A stretch of DNA of 64,000 nucleotides from Elusimicrobia bacterium GWA2_56_46 (GCA_001799575.1 MGTT01000020.1:1-64000), one strand, 5' to 3'; counted from the stretch's first letter, positions 9,917 to 20,330 are shown. Numbers and translations are program-made. Notes: generated by a model from the sequence alone, not told the origin.

Positions 9917-11251
9917 ATGTTCAGCGCCAACACCGAAAAAGACCGGGAGGAAATGCTTAAAGCGATCGGCGTTTCCTCCATCAGGGATCTGCTGAAACAG
10001 GTGCCAGGAAAATATCTTTACCCCGCTTTCGACCTGCCCGAAACCTCTCTCGACGAACAGCAGACCGCACGGCGCATGAAGGCCCTGGCCGCCCGGAATA
10101 CGGCCCCCTTAAGTTTCCTGGGGGCCGGAGCATACGAACGGTATATCCCGGCGGCGGTAAAGGCCCTGATCTCCAGGGGCGAATATCTCACCGCCTACAC
10201 CCCTTACCAGGCCGAAGCCAGCCAGGGAATTCTGCAGACGATCTATGAGTACCAGAGTTCTGTATGCGCCCTTTACGCCATGGACTGCGCCAACGCCTCC
10301 ATGTACGACGGAGCCAGCGCCTTCGGAGAGGCCGTGCGCGCCGCCGTGCGCATAACGGGAAAAAAGAAAATACTCTGCCAGGAAACTCTCAACCCGCAAT
10401 ATTTACAGACATTAAAAACCTATTTTGCCGACTCCGCCGAATACCAGTTCGTCACCGTGCCGCACAAGGACGGCCTGGTGGATCCGGAAAAGCTTTCCGC
10501 CCTCCTGAGCGGGGACACGGCCTGCGTGGCTTTCCAGACGCCTAATTTCTTCGGACTGCCGGAGGACGCGCCCGGGATCTCTGAAATGGCGCACAAAGCC
10601 GGCGCCCTGGTGGTGACGGCGGCCGACCCCGCCAGCCTGGGCCTGTTCGCACCTCCCGGTGAATACAGCGCGGACTTCGCCGTGGGAGAAGGCCAGAGCC
10701 TCGGCCTCCCCTTAAGCTACGGCGGCCCCTACCTGGGGATCTTCTCCTGTAAAAAAGAATATGTCCGGCAGATGCCGGGCAGGATAGCGGGCATGACCAG
10801 GGATAAGGACGGCAAGCGCGGCTTCGTGCTTACTCTCCAGGCGCGCGAGCAGCATATCCGGCGCGACAAGGCGGCCTCCAATATCTGCTCCAACGAGGCC
10901 CTCTGCGCTTTAAGCGCGACTATCTATCTGGCCCTGCTGGGCCCGGAGGGCCTGAAAGAGCTGGCGCTCGCCAACGCGCGGGCCGCGGCTTTTGCGGCCG
11001 GGAAACTTTCCGCGGTTAAAGGCGCGGCGCTGAAGTTCAAGGCGCCTTTTTTCAACGAGTTCGTACTGGAGGTCGGCGACGCCGCGCGGCTGAGGGAAAG
11101 GATCCTGGCTAAAGACCATATAGACATCGGTCTGCCGCTCAAAGACCTTTATCCGGCCCTCGGCCAGGGAGCGCTGCTCGTCTGCGCCACCGAGACCAAG
11201 ACCGAAGAAGACATACTCCGGCTTGAAAAAGCGCTGAGGGAAAACATATGA
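9917..11251 (+). CDS. gcvPA: Glycine dehydrogenase (decarboxylating) subunit 1
   Basis: FLGAGAYERYIPAAVKAL, TAYTPYQAEASQGILQ, GRIAGMTRDKDGKRGFVLTLQAREQHIRRDKAASNICSN. Confidence 0.97.
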   Translation: MFSANTEKDREEMLKAIGVSSIRDLLKQVPGKYLYPAFDLPETSLDEQQTARRMKALAARNTAPLSFLGAGAYERYIPAAVKALISRGEYLTAYTPYQAEASQGILQTIYEYQSSVCALYAMDCANASMYDGASAFGEAVRAAVRITGKKKILCQETLNPQYLQTLKTYFADSAEYQFVTVPHKDGLVDPEKLSALLSGDTACVAFQTPNFFGLPEDAPGISEMAHKAGALVVTAADPASLGLFAPPGEYSADFAVGEGQSLGLPLSYGGPYLGIFSCKKEYVRQMPGRIAGMTRDKDGKRGFVLTLQAREQHIRRDKAASNICSNEALCALSATIYLALLGPEGLKELALANARAAAFAAGKLSAVKGAALKFKAPFFNEFVLEVGDAARLRERILAKDHIDIGLPLKDLYPALGQGALLVCATETKTEEDILRLEKALRENI

Positions 11252-12699
11252 ACGACATCTCCCGATCGGACAACCGCTTAAGCATGGAAAAATCGGATCC
11301 CGGACGGCGCGGCATCCGATTTAAAAACACGCTTAAAGCCAAAGAGAACGTCCCCGCCGGACTGGCCAGGAAAACCGCCCCGAAACTCCCCGAGCTCTCG
11401 GAGTTCGACGTGGTACGTCATTACACGAAACTTTCCAAAATAAATTTTTCCGTGGACACCCACTTTTATCCGCTGGGCTCCTGCACCATGAAATACAACC
11501 CCAGGGTCAACGAGGAAGCGGCCGCTCTGGACGGATTTGCCGGCCTCCACCCGCTGGCCCACGATAACGCCGCTCAGGGCACTCTCGAAATGCTTTACGA
11601 CCTGGAAAAACGCCTTTGCGCGCTGACGGGCATGGACGCTTTCACGCTCCAGCCCGCCGCCGGGGCGCACAGCGAATTCACCGGCCTGCTGATAGCTAAA
11701 GCCTATTTCGCAAAAAAGGGCCAGGACGAACGGACGGAAATTATCTGCCCGGATTCGGCCCACGGCACCAACCCCGCCACGGCCGCCATGCTGGGCTTCA
11801 ACGCTATCAATATCAAATCCGGTCCCGACGGACGCGTGAATCCTGACGACCTCAAGGCGCACCTGGGAAATAAAACTGCGGTCCTGATGCTGACCGTGCC
11901 CAACACCCTCGGCCTGTTCGAGTCCCGTATCGAAGAGATAGTGGAAATGGCGCATAAAGCGGGCGCGCTGATCTACATGGACGGCGCCAATTTCAACGCC
12001 CTTATCGGCCTCGTAAAGCCCGGGGAGCTAGGCGTGGACATCATGCACATCAACGCCCATAAGACTTTTTCCACCCCTCACGGAGGAGGAGGGCCGGGCG
12101 CCGGAGGCATAGGCGTCAAAAAGCACCTGGAAGAATTCCTGCCGGTGCCCCGCATAAAAAAAGAAAGCGGAACCTATAAGACCGATTTCAGCTGCCCTGA
12201 TTCCATCGGCAAAGTGAAGGCTTTCTTCGGCAACGTGGGGGTGCTGGCGCGCGCTTACGCCTATCTGCTCATGCACTCCAAAAAAGAGCTGGGCGGGATA
12301 GCCGAGAACGCCATCCTCAACGCCAATTACATGAAAAGCCGGCTGCAGGAGGTTTACCCCTCTTATTCCAAAGATCACTGCATGCACGAATGCGTCCTGA
12401 CCCCGCCGTCGGAACTGACGGCCAAAGGTTTAAAAACGCTGGATATCGCCAAGCGGCTGCTGGACTACGGCTTTCACGCGCCCACGATCTATTTCCCGCT
12501 TATCGTGCATGAAGCCATAATGATAGAACCCACGGAAACGGAGTCCAAAGAAACCATGGATGCTTTTATTACCGCCATGCTGGAGATAAAGCGGGAGGGC
12601 GCCGCCGACCCGCAACTGTTGAAAGACGCGCCGCATACCATGCCGGTAAAGCGCCTGGACGAAGTCCAGGCGGCAAGGCAGCCGAACCTCAGATGGTAG
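11248..12699 (+). CDS. gcvPB: Glycine dehydrogenase (decarboxylating) subunit 2
   Basis: FYPLGSCTMKYNPR, PDSAHGTNPATAAMLG, MHINAHKTFSTPHGGGGPGAGGIGV. Confidence 0.97.
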   Translation: MNDISRSDNRLSMEKSDPGRRGIRFKNTLKAKENVPAGLARKTAPKLPELSEFDVVRHYTKLSKINFSVDTHFYPLGSCTMKYNPRVNEEAAALDGFAGLHPLAHDNAAQGTLEMLYDLEKRLCALTGMDAFTLQPAAGAHSEFTGLLIAKAYFAKKGQDERTEIICPDSAHGTNPATAAMLGFNAINIKSGPDGRVNPDDLKAHLGNKTAVLMLTVPNTLGLFESRIEEIVEMAHKAGALIYMDGANFNALIGLVKPGELGVDIMHINAHKTFSTPHGGGGPGAGGIGVKKHLEEFLPVPRIKKESGTYKTDFSCPDSIGKVKAFFGNVGVLARAYAYLLMHSKKELGGIAENAILNANYMKSRLQEVYPSYSKDHCMHECVLTPPSELTAKGLKTLDIAKRLLDYGFHAPTIYFPLIVHEAIMIEPTETESKETMDAFITAMLEIKREGAADPQLLKDAPHTMPVKRLDEVQAARQPNLRW

Positions 12700-13388
12700 C
12701 CTCAATTATTGAGTCTCCGCCTTTCGACGCCTATGAGCAGATGGCGGCTGACGAAGTCCTCTGCGACACTCTTCCTTCCCCTCACACTCTCCGCTTTTAC
12801 AACTGGAGCGGGCCCGGCGTGACTTTCGGTTACTCCCAGCGCATAGCCTCGGTCCGCGCCGGGATCGGGCCGGAAAAAGCCGCCCTGCCGCTGGTGCGCC
12901 GGCCGACCGGCGGCGGGATAGTCTTGCATGAGACCGACCTGACTTTCTCCTTTATTTTCCACCAGCCGGGGGTCTATTTTGAACCGGCCGGCACCTACGA
13001 CCGGCTGCACCGCGCCATCACCGGGGGCTACGCGCGGGCCGGAATCGGTTTTGAACTGCTGAACGAAAAAACCGCGGACTATAAAACGGAGAACCCGGTA
13101 ATGAATTGTTTCTCCAGGCCGGTAAATCTGGATATTTTGTATAATGGAAAAAAGGTGCTTGGCGGGGCGCTGCGCAAATTCGGGGACTATATGCTTTACC
13201 AGGCTTCTTTCCAGGCCCCGGACGCGAGGAGCAACGCCGATTTTCACAGGAACATCATCGCCGGCGCCCTGGGAACTGAATTCGGCCTCTCCTGGAACAA
13301 CACCGTCTTTTCGGAACGGGAAACGGCAAAGGTAAAAGCTCTCGCGCTCTCCAAATACGGCGCGAAAGAATGGAACGAGAGGATATAA
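12693..13388 (+). CDS. Lipoate-protein ligase A family protein
   Basis: YNWSGPGVTFGYSQR, VRRPTGGGIVLHETDLTFSF, NGKKVLGGALRKFGDYMLYQASF. Confidence 0.9.
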   Translation: MVASIIESPPFDAYEQMAADEVLCDTLPSPHTLRFYNWSGPGVTFGYSQRIASVRAGIGPEKAALPLVRRPTGGGIVLHETDLTFSFIFHQPGVYFEPAGTYDRLHRAITGGYARAGIGFELLNEKTADYKTENPVMNCFSRPVNLDILYNGKKVLGGALRKFGDYMLYQASFQAPDARSNADFHRNIIAGALGTEFGLSWNNTVFSERETAKVKALALSKYGAKEWNERI

Positions 13389-13390
13389 CG

Positions 13391-13470
13391 ACAGTGGCCA
13401 GTGGTCAGAGGGGAAGCAGAGAGCTTGCCATATCGTTGCTGACCACTCACCACTGTCCACTGACCGCTAA
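13391..13470. repeat. Inverted heptamer arrays (CAGTGGN type)
   Basis: CAGTGGC CAGTGGT CAGAGGG ... ACCACTC ACCACTG TCCACTG ACC. Confidence 0.7.
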
Positions 13471-13495
13471 GCGAGTCGTTGAAGGAGATAATCTT

Positions 13496-13726
13496 ATGAT
13501 AGCATTCGTACTATGCAAGCTGGTGGCGGGGCTTGAGCAGAAAGCCATCCAGCAGATAAAAAGCGTCAGGGGCGTGAAAGACGTATACATGACTTTCGGC
13601 GGCTGGGATGCTATCCTGGTGGCTGAATCCGACACTATAGACAAGTTGAGCGGCCTTGTCGTGCGCGAGGTCCGCGGCATACACGGCGTACAGACCACCG
13701 AAACGCTGGTGACCACAAACCTGTAG
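13496..13726 (+). CDS. Stand-alone Lrp/AsnC ligand-binding (RAM) domain protein
   Basis: MIAFVLCKLVAGLEQKAIQQIKSVRGVKDVYMTFGGWDAILVAES..., no HTH. AAGGAG RBS upstream. Confidence 0.85.
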   Translation: MIAFVLCKLVAGLEQKAIQQIKSVRGVKDVYMTFGGWDAILVAESDTIDKLSGLVVREVRGIHGVQTTETLVTTNL

Positions 13727-13779
13727 GACGCACAGGGGCGCCAGGCCGGCGCCGTTTAATATCAGCAGGGGGACGATGA

Positions 13780-14205
13780 ATGGAAAATTCCGGTTTTGCC
13801 AATCCCGCCGACAAACTCGTGCTCATAGTTGACGACGATGAATCGGTCAGGGAACTTATAGAGTTCGTGGTCAAAAAAGAAGGCTTCAGGGCGGAGAAAG
13901 CGGTGGACGGCGAGGAAGCCCTCCAGAAAGCGCGGCAGCTCTCTCCCGACATCATCCTCCTGGATCTCATGCTGCCTAAATTCGGCGGCTTTGAGATCCT
14001 GCGCGAGCTCCAGAGCGACGAAACCGTGAGTATCCCGATAGTCATCATCACGGGACGCTATACCGACCGCTCCACCTCCGACATGATAAAACAGGAGCCC
14101 AATGTCCGGGATTTTATAGAGAAGCCCGTAAAGCCGCAGATCCTGTCCGCCCTGCTGCATAAACTCCTTAAAACCCAGCCGCCGGTTAAGAAATCAGGAC
14201 AATGA
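13780..14205 (+). CDS. Response regulator receiver protein
   Basis: LVLIVDDDESVRELIE, PDIILLDLMLPKFGGFEILRELQ, IVIITGR, IEKPVKPQ. Confidence 0.92.
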   Translation: MENSGFANPADKLVLIVDDDESVRELIEFVVKKEGFRAEKAVDGEEALQKARQLSPDIILLDLMLPKFGGFEILRELQSDETVSIPIVIITGRYTDRSTSDMIKQEPNVRDFIEKPVKPQILSALLHKLLKTQPPVKKSGQ

Positions 14206-14215
14206 TACCGATCAA

Positions 14216-14713
14216 ATGTCCGCAAAATTCACGCACTTTCTTTTTTTCACCGGCGCTGTAATTTTTTTCTTTTCCGCCGCATATCTGGATCTGACTCTCC
14301 GGGCCAGGAGCGCTTACCTGGAGGGCGAAAAGTACATGGCCTGGGCCAAAGAACCGGCCCTGAAAAAGGATTTTTTTGAGAACACTTTTTCCGCCGGGCT
14401 CACGGCCCTGAAAAATGGAAGAATGGAAGAGGGCGGGCGTGGAGACGGCTTTGAAGACAAAAAAAACCTTCTCCTGGCCGAAAAAAATTTCAAAATAGGC
14501 GAAAGCTCGGCCAAATACGCCTATATCTGGTACAGGACGGCCGGAACGGATTTTTCTCCCCCCGTAACACACTGGGCCGGGCTGGCCCGCCAAAAGACGC
14601 CTGCGGCACTGGCGTTGTGGCGGGCCGAGCTTGCCTTGGAAGGAACCAGGTTCGACGACAATATGCTTGGAGTTGCAAGGCCGGAGCCGACCGCTAATCA
14701 CGTGCGTCAATGA
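14216..14713 (+). CDS. Hypothetical membrane-anchored protein
   Basis: 165-aa ORF in the same-strand gene run with one N-terminal TM segment. Confidence 0.55.
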   Translation: MSAKFTHFLFFTGAVIFFFSAAYLDLTLRARSAYLEGEKYMAWAKEPALKKDFFENTFSAGLTALKNGRMEEGGRGDGFEDKKNLLLAEKNFKIGESSAKYAYIWYRTAGTDFSPPVTHWAGLARQKTPAALALWRAELALEGTRFDDNMLGVARPEPTANHVRQ

Positions 14714-15408
14714 AAATCCTGACGGCCCTGGTAATCTCTCCGCTTACGGCAGCCGCGGTTTTCACTACCGCGGCCCTGGTTTTTTCCGCGCTTGCGAACC
14801 TCAGGGCCGCCCTCCCGTTCCTGCTCGGAGCGGCGCTTTACTGCCCCCTGCATTTTTACCTCCCCGGAAACCGTTTTTTATATGTCTTTGCCCACGAATT
14901 GAGCCATGCCCTGGCCGCCTTTCTCAGCGGGATCAAAGTACGGAAGATAAATATCGGGAAGAACGGAGGCTACGTGGCCATGAACGCCACCAACGCATTC
15001 ATCTCGCTGGCGCCCTACTTCATGCCTTTTTACGCCCTGGCGGCCGGACTGGCCTACGGATCGGCCTCTTTTTTCATGGACATGACCCCCTACAGGCCCC
15101 TGTTCACCGGCGCCGCCGGATTTTTCCTGGCGTTCCATCTGCTGCATACCGGAGACATCCTCACGGGCCCCGTGCAGAGCGATCTGAAAAAAGCAGGGGG
15201 CGTGCTGTTCTCCGTTTCCATGGTGCTGCTGCTCAACAGCCTGTGCCTGGCGCTGGCGCTGAAACTCATCTTTCCGGATCTTATCTCGCTCCGAAGCTAC
15301 GTTTCAAGCGTGTGGACCGGCACGGGAGCCATAGCCGACAGGCTCTTCACGGCGTTCTTATACCTCCTAAATACTGCTAGAATATACTTAGGAAGTCCGG
15401 CCCATTAG
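14710..15408 (+). CDS. Putative membrane metallopeptidase (M50-like)
   Basis: YVFAHELSHALAAFLSGIKV (HExxH motif) with multiple hydrophobic segments. Confidence 0.65.
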   Translation: MKILTALVISPLTAAAVFTTAALVFSALANLRAALPFLLGAALYCPLHFYLPGNRFLYVFAHELSHALAAFLSGIKVRKINIGKNGGYVAMNATNAFISLAPYFMPFYALAAGLAYGSASFFMDMTPYRPLFTGAAGFFLAFHLLHTGDILTGPVQSDLKKAGGVLFSVSMVLLLNSLCLALALKLIFPDLISLRSYVSSVWTGTGAIADRLFTAFLYLLNTARIYLGSPAH

Positions 15409-15414
15409 ATCGGG

Positions 15415-17631
15415 GTGCGACCCATGAGAACGGCCAAAACAAAAAAAATATTCAAGGCGGTGATCCTGAGAATAATCTTCCTCCCGCTGCTCTTCGCCCT
15501 TCTTTTCCTGGCGACGGGCCTCATCATCGTGAAGACCATGTTCAGCCAGCGGGATCTGGAATCCATCGTGACGGATCAGCTCCAGGTTTTTTTCAAAAGA
15601 CCGGTTCAGATAGAGTCCGCCAGGCTGTCCCTGACCGGGGACATAAAGATCAAAGGGCTCAAGGTGACGGAGCCGGGGCCGGAAGCCGTGAATTTCGTGA
15701 CCGCCGATTATATCTTCGCGACTTACCGGCTGGCCCCCCTTTTAAAACGCAGCATTGTCCTGGACAGCGTGGTCATGGTCTCGCCTAAAATAGAGCTGAT
15801 AAAACGCTCTTCCGGCAGCTGGAATTTTTCCGACATCCTTGAGGCTTATAAGCAGCCTTCCGGAAGAAAGAACCGTCTTAACAAGATAGACGCGGCCGAG
15901 ATCCGGGACGGAGTGATCACCCTCACTTATCCCGGGGAACAGGCCGCCTACTCTTTTGAGAACGTCAATCTCAACATCAAAGATTTCAAACCGGACAGCG
16001 ACACGCCGTTCTATCTTTCGGTATTTTTCAGGCGCAAAGCCCTGGGGCGGGATCTGGAGGGCCGGATTTACGCCGAAGGTTCCGTGAACTTCAGCGGTTT
16101 CAATCTGGAGCTGGCGGAAGTAAAGGATCTCTCGCTTACTTTTTCAGCCCTGAACAAGTCTTTCAAAGCCGAGGGCGGGATCAGGAACTTCAGGCGCCCG
16201 GAAATCCGGCTTGAGGCGCGCGCCGAAAGTTTTACCGCCGATGATCTGGCGCCGGTTTTCAAAAGCCCTTACGACTTCTCTATGCCGTCCTCCCGGTGGA
16301 CGCTGAAGGCCCGCATGGAGGAGGATAAGACCCTTAACCTTTCGGTAAAATCGGGCCCGCCGGATCTGAGGGCCGAGGGTTCCATAAAATTCGCCGGCGC
16401 CGCCGCCATTTACGATTTTTCTTTTTTCACCCCGCCTTTCAATCTGGCGGAACTCAACGACCTGGTTCCTGATCTCCCTCTGGCCGAGGCCTCCGGCATA
16501 GCCCAGGTCAAAGTAAGGGTCACCAATAAATCCGGCAGATTCGCCCTGTCCAAGGTCATCCTGACCTCCGACAAGGCCGGCTTCCTGTATAAAAATCTGC
16601 GCTTCAACGACCTAAATCTTTCCGCGCTTTTTTCCGAAAGTTTTAAGAACAACTACCTCAATGTCCAGGACGGCAAGCTGCTGATATCCGGATACAAACT
16701 CACCGGCCTGACCGTCAGAACGCAGCTCTCCCGGGACAAATTCACCGGCGAATACTCGGCCCGCTGGGGCGGGGATCCGATGAAAGGGCGCCTTGTCATC
16801 CTCAACCCCCTTACCGATAAGAAGACGGCGGATTTCACCGGTTATTCCAGGCGCCTGGACATCAAGGAGGGACGCGACTTCCTGCTGGAACTGAAGAAAG
16901 TGAAAACCCCGGACAAACGCCGCCGGCGCTATGAGTCTAAACTGGCCTGGCTTAAAACGGTCAAGAATTCCGTCCCCACCGGCTTCGCGGCTTTCCGCCT
17001 GCTGTATAAAGCCGATTTTCTCAGGCATGAATATTTCAACGCGCGGAACTTCTACCTGACCGCCAACCTCAGGAACATAGCGGGCCAGGTGGAAAAGCTC
17101 AAAGGCGACGTTTCCATCAAGTCCGGCGGCGGGACTTTCTACGACGTGCAGAAGACCTCGGAGCAGGACCGGATCTATTACATCTTCTCGCTCCCCGTCC
17201 TGACCATGTACCGGCTCAACCGCATGGGAGCGCTCAAGTTCGGCTATAAGCTGGACGACGTCAACTTCAATTCCATAGGCGGGGACTACACGCTGGGCTC
17301 CGGGAAGATAAATATCCGCAACTTCTACATGGCCGGCAGGGAATTTTCCATATACACCACCGGGACTCTGGACCTGACGAACGAGAATATTAAGTTAAAA
17401 GTTTATACAATATCGGATAAGTATTATTCCATGGGCAGTCTGCCGGAGACCCTTACCGACGCCAGCGGGAAACCGGCCCTCGCTTTCACGATAGAAGGCA
17501 GGATGAGCAAGCCGTCCATCACCATGATGAGTTCCAGGGAAGCGGGCGGAATAATAAGCGAAGCGATAAAGAAAGGCGTCGGGATAGATTCGGCTAAAAT
17601 AGATAAATTTGCGGCGGGAGGTACAAAGTAA
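15415..17631 (+). CDS. AsmA-family protein
   Basis: 738 aa, N-terminal TM, FKRPVQIESARLSLTGDIKIKGLKV...; C-terminal AsmA_2-like GSGKINIRNFYMAGREFSIYTTGTLDL. Confidence 0.7.
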   Translation: MRPMRTAKTKKIFKAVILRIIFLPLLFALLFLATGLIIVKTMFSQRDLESIVTDQLQVFFKRPVQIESARLSLTGDIKIKGLKVTEPGPEAVNFVTADYIFATYRLAPLLKRSIVLDSVVMVSPKIELIKRSSGSWNFSDILEAYKQPSGRKNRLNKIDAAEIRDGVITLTYPGEQAAYSFENVNLNIKDFKPDSDTPFYLSVFFRRKALGRDLEGRIYAEGSVNFSGFNLELAEVKDLSLTFSALNKSFKAEGGIRNFRRPEIRLEARAESFTADDLAPVFKSPYDFSMPSSRWTLKARMEEDKTLNLSVKSGPPDLRAEGSIKFAGAAAIYDFSFFTPPFNLAELNDLVPDLPLAEASGIAQVKVRVTNKSGRFALSKVILTSDKAGFLYKNLRFNDLNLSALFSESFKNNYLNVQDGKLLISGYKLTGLTVRTQLSRDKFTGEYSARWGGDPMKGRLVILNPLTDKKTADFTGYSRRLDIKEGRDFLLELKKVKTPDKRRRRYESKLAWLKTVKNSVPTGFAAFRLLYKADFLRHEYFNARNFYLTANLRNIAGQVEKLKGDVSIKSGGGTFYDVQKTSEQDRIYYIFSLPVLTMYRLNRMGALKFGYKLDDVNFNSIGGDYTLGSGKINIRNFYMAGREFSIYTTGTLDLTNENIKLKVYTISDKYYSMGSLPETLTDASGKPALAFTIEGRMSKPSITMMSSREAGGIISEAIKKGVGIDSAKIDKFAAGGTK

Positions 17632-18224
17632 TGTCTAAACTAGGAAAATTCGACGTTGTGGGGCTTCTCCAGGAGCATGGCGCTATTTTGAACGGGCATT
17701 TCCAGCTCCCGTCCGGCTTTCACACCCAGACCTACATCCAGACCTCGCTGCTGATGCAGTATCCCAACCTGGCGCAGAAAGTGGCCAAGGAAATGGCCTC
17801 CAAATTTTCCCAGGAGATAAACGTGGTGATCTCCCCCTCCATGGGGGCGGTGGTCATCGGCCAGGAAGTCGCCCGCGTCAAAAAAGCCCGGTCCATTTTC
17901 ACCGAACGCATAAACGGCGTAATGGTCCTTAAAAGGGATTTTAAGATAGCCGAGGGCGAGCGCGCGCTGATCGTGGACGACGTGCTGAATACCGGCCGCC
18001 TCTGCTCGGAGGCCATAAACCTGGCCCGGGGATACGGCGCCAAGGTCATAGGCGTCGTGGCGATAGTCGACCGCTCGACGGCCGACCTGACCCTCAACGT
18101 GCCGGTCAGAGGACTGATCTCTTATCCCCTGCAGCTTTTTACTCCGGATAACTGCCCGCTCTGCCGGCAGAAGATGCCTCTTACCATGCCCGGCTCCACG
18201 GTTCACCACGTACACCAGGAGTAG
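17631..18224 (+). CDS. pyrE: Orotate phosphoribosyltransferase
   Basis: GHFQLPSGFHTQTYIQ, ERALIVDDVLNTGRLC PRPP-binding motif. Confidence 0.9.
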   Translation: MSKLGKFDVVGLLQEHGAILNGHFQLPSGFHTQTYIQTSLLMQYPNLAQKVAKEMASKFSQEINVVISPSMGAVVIGQEVARVKKARSIFTERINGVMVLKRDFKIAEGERALIVDDVLNTGRLCSEAINLARGYGAKVIGVVAIVDRSTADLTLNVPVRGLISYPLQLFTPDNCPLCRQKMPLTMPGSTVHHVHQE

Positions 18225-18253
18225 GAGCGGCAAGGCTGACCCTTGCTGTTCCC

Positions 18254-19054
18254 GTGACCTGCGACAGCATTATGAAGACACGATTCATCGCCTTGCTTTC
18301 CGATTTCGGCACCAACGACCCTTTCGTGGCGTCGATGAAAGGGGTGCTGCTGTCCAGGGCGCCGAAACTGACGATCATAGATATCACTCATCAGATCCCG
18401 CCCCAGGACATCCAGACGGCCGCTTTCTATCTGATGGCGGCTATGCCGTATATGCCGAAAAACACCCTTTTCCTGACGGTGGTGGATCCTTTGGTCGGCA
18501 CCGGGCGGGGCATACTTTGGGCCAAAACAAAAAAACACCAGTTCATAGCCCCGGATAACGGCATCCTGAGCTGGGTGGAAGAACGCGAAAAGATCACAGA
18601 GGTTCGTTTCATAAACAACTCCGACCTTTTCCTGCCGCGCATCAGTTCCACCTTTCACGGCCGCGACATCATGGCGCCCGTGGCGGCAGCCATCGCCGGG
18701 GGCCTGCCTGAGAAAAAGATCGGGCCTTTATTGCGGGATTACAGAAAATTCCCCTATCCCCGCCCGGAAAAGGCCGGGAACCGGATCACCGGGACCGTCA
18801 TAGCCGTGGACCATTTCGGCAACGCCATAACCAATATCACGCAGCAGTACCTGAGCGCTAAATCCATTTTCACGGTCTCGGACAGAATACTTAAAGGCCT
18901 CAAACTCACCTACGCTTCCGTGCCAGAGGGAGAGCCGCTTGCCCTGATCGGCTCTTTCGGTTTTCTGGAGTTTTCCATCAGGAACGGGAATTTCGCCGGA
19001 GCTTTCGGGGTAAAAGAAGGCAGCGAAGTGGAAGCGATAACCTCGCTGGAGTAA
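18254..19054 (+). CDS. SAM hydroxide adenosyltransferase (DUF62 family)
   Basis: ALLSDFGTNDPFVASMKGVLL, VVDPLVGTGR, FIAPDNGILSWV, FHGRDIMAPVAAAIA, VDHFGNAITNI. Confidence 0.92.
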   Translation: MTCDSIMKTRFIALLSDFGTNDPFVASMKGVLLSRAPKLTIIDITHQIPPQDIQTAAFYLMAAMPYMPKNTLFLTVVDPLVGTGRGILWAKTKKHQFIAPDNGILSWVEEREKITEVRFINNSDLFLPRISSTFHGRDIMAPVAAAIAGGLPEKKIGPLLRDYRKFPYPRPEKAGNRITGTVIAVDHFGNAITNITQQYLSAKSIFTVSDRILKGLKLTYASVPEGEPLALIGSFGFLEFSIRNGNFAGAFGVKEGSEVEAITSLE

Positions 19055-19069
19055 AAAGGATCCCTCACT

Positions 19070-20260
19070 ATGCAAAAATCCGCCCTTAAAACGTTAAAAC
19101 TGAAATTCTCCGGCGAAAGACGGCTCCGCCAGGGGCATCCGTGGATCTTTTCCAACGAACTAGAAAAAATCGACAAGACCATACCAGCCGGAGAGCTCTG
19201 CGGCGTGCTGCTCAGTTCCGGCGCTCCGGCCGGGGTCGGTTTTTTCAATCCCCACAGCCTCATCGCGGTACGGCTCCTTAAAACCGGAACGCTGGAGCTG
19301 GAGGAAGATTTTGTGCCGGCCAGGCTTCGCCGGGCCATGGAGTACCGAAAGTCGCTGGGCATAACGGAAAGCGGCCGAATGTTCTTCGGCGAATCGGACG
19401 GCCTGCCGGGACTGGTGGTGGATAAATACGCGGACATCCTGGTGGCGGAGATAATTTCCGCCGGCGCGGAACTCCTTAAAGATGAGATAACCAAACATCT
19501 GCGCGCGCTCTATAAGCCCCGCGGCATCTACTACCGCAACACGCACGAGTTCCGCAAGCTCGAAGGCCTGAAACTCTACACGGAAACCGCCTACGGCGAC
19601 GTTCCGGCATCCATCCTGATAAACGAGAACGGACTTAAATACAACGTTCCCCTCACCTCCGGACAGAAGACCGGCTGGTATTTCGACCAGAGCGAGAACA
19701 GGGCTTTCCTGAAACCCTACTTCAAAGGGCGGAAAGTCCTTGACCTTTACACTTACCTGGGCGCTTTCGCCCTCACGGCCGCGGACGCGGGCGCCGAGAT
19801 GGTCTGGGGCGTGGATTCTTCCGCCGCCGCGGCGCAGGCCGCGGAAAAAAACGCCGCGCTTAACGGGCTTCAGGACAAGGTTATCTTCAGAAGAGAGGAC
19901 GCCGAGCGGGTGCTGAGCGGGCTTCAAAGCGGCGAAATGCCGGAGACCCCCGATTTCATACTGCTGGATCCGCCCAACTTCGTCCGGGGAAAGAAAAACC
20001 TGGTACAGGCGGCGAAACTGCTGGTGCGCCTTAACGCCGCCGCTATGGCGGGCCTGCCCCCGGGAGGCCTGCTGGCTTTCTCCTCCTGCTCGCACCACAT
20101 CTCCCGGGAAATATTCATGGACATCCTGAGCGAAGCCGCCGCCAAGGCCGGCCGCGCGGCGGTGCTCATGGAACTGCGCACCCAGGCCAAGGACCACCCC
20201 ATACTCCTAAATATGCCGGAGACGGAGTACCTGCACTTCGCGCTTGTCAAGATGTCATAA
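19070..20260 (+). CDS. Class I SAM-dependent rRNA (cytosine-C5) methyltransferase, RlmI-like
   Basis: RLRQGHPWIFSNELEK, GLPGLVVDKYAD, SGQKTGWYFDQSENR, VLDLYTYLGAFAL, LDPPNFV. Confidence 0.9.
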   Translation: MQKSALKTLKLKFSGERRLRQGHPWIFSNELEKIDKTIPAGELCGVLLSSGAPAGVGFFNPHSLIAVRLLKTGTLELEEDFVPARLRRAMEYRKSLGITESGRMFFGESDGLPGLVVDKYADILVAEIISAGAELLKDEITKHLRALYKPRGIYYRNTHEFRKLEGLKLYTETAYGDVPASILINENGLKYNVPLTSGQKTGWYFDQSENRAFLKPYFKGRKVLDLYTYLGAFALTAADAGAEMVWGVDSSAAAAQAAEKNAALNGLQDKVIFRREDAERVLSGLQSGEMPETPDFILLDPPNFVRGKKNLVQAAKLLVRLNAAAMAGLPPGGLLAFSSCSHHISREIFMDILSEAAAKAGRAAVLMELRTQAKDHPILLNMPETEYLHFALVKMS

Positions 20261-20327
20261 CACGCCATAATCCATACGCCATAGGCTTTTTAAAGAATTC
20301 CTTAAAAGCCTACGGCTTATGGCATAT
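20261..20327. repeat. Inverted heptamer arrays (GCCATAA type)
   Basis: GCCATAA TCCATAC GCCATAG GC, centre AAAGAATTCCTT, then GCCTACGGCTTATGGC. Confidence 0.7.
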
Positions 20328-20330
20328 CTT

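Noticed and set aside
19160-20197. 345-aa minus-strand ORF (and similar ones such as 5414..6313 and 11278..11955)
   Set aside because: Antisense to clear coding genes (RlmI-like, lpd, gcvPB).
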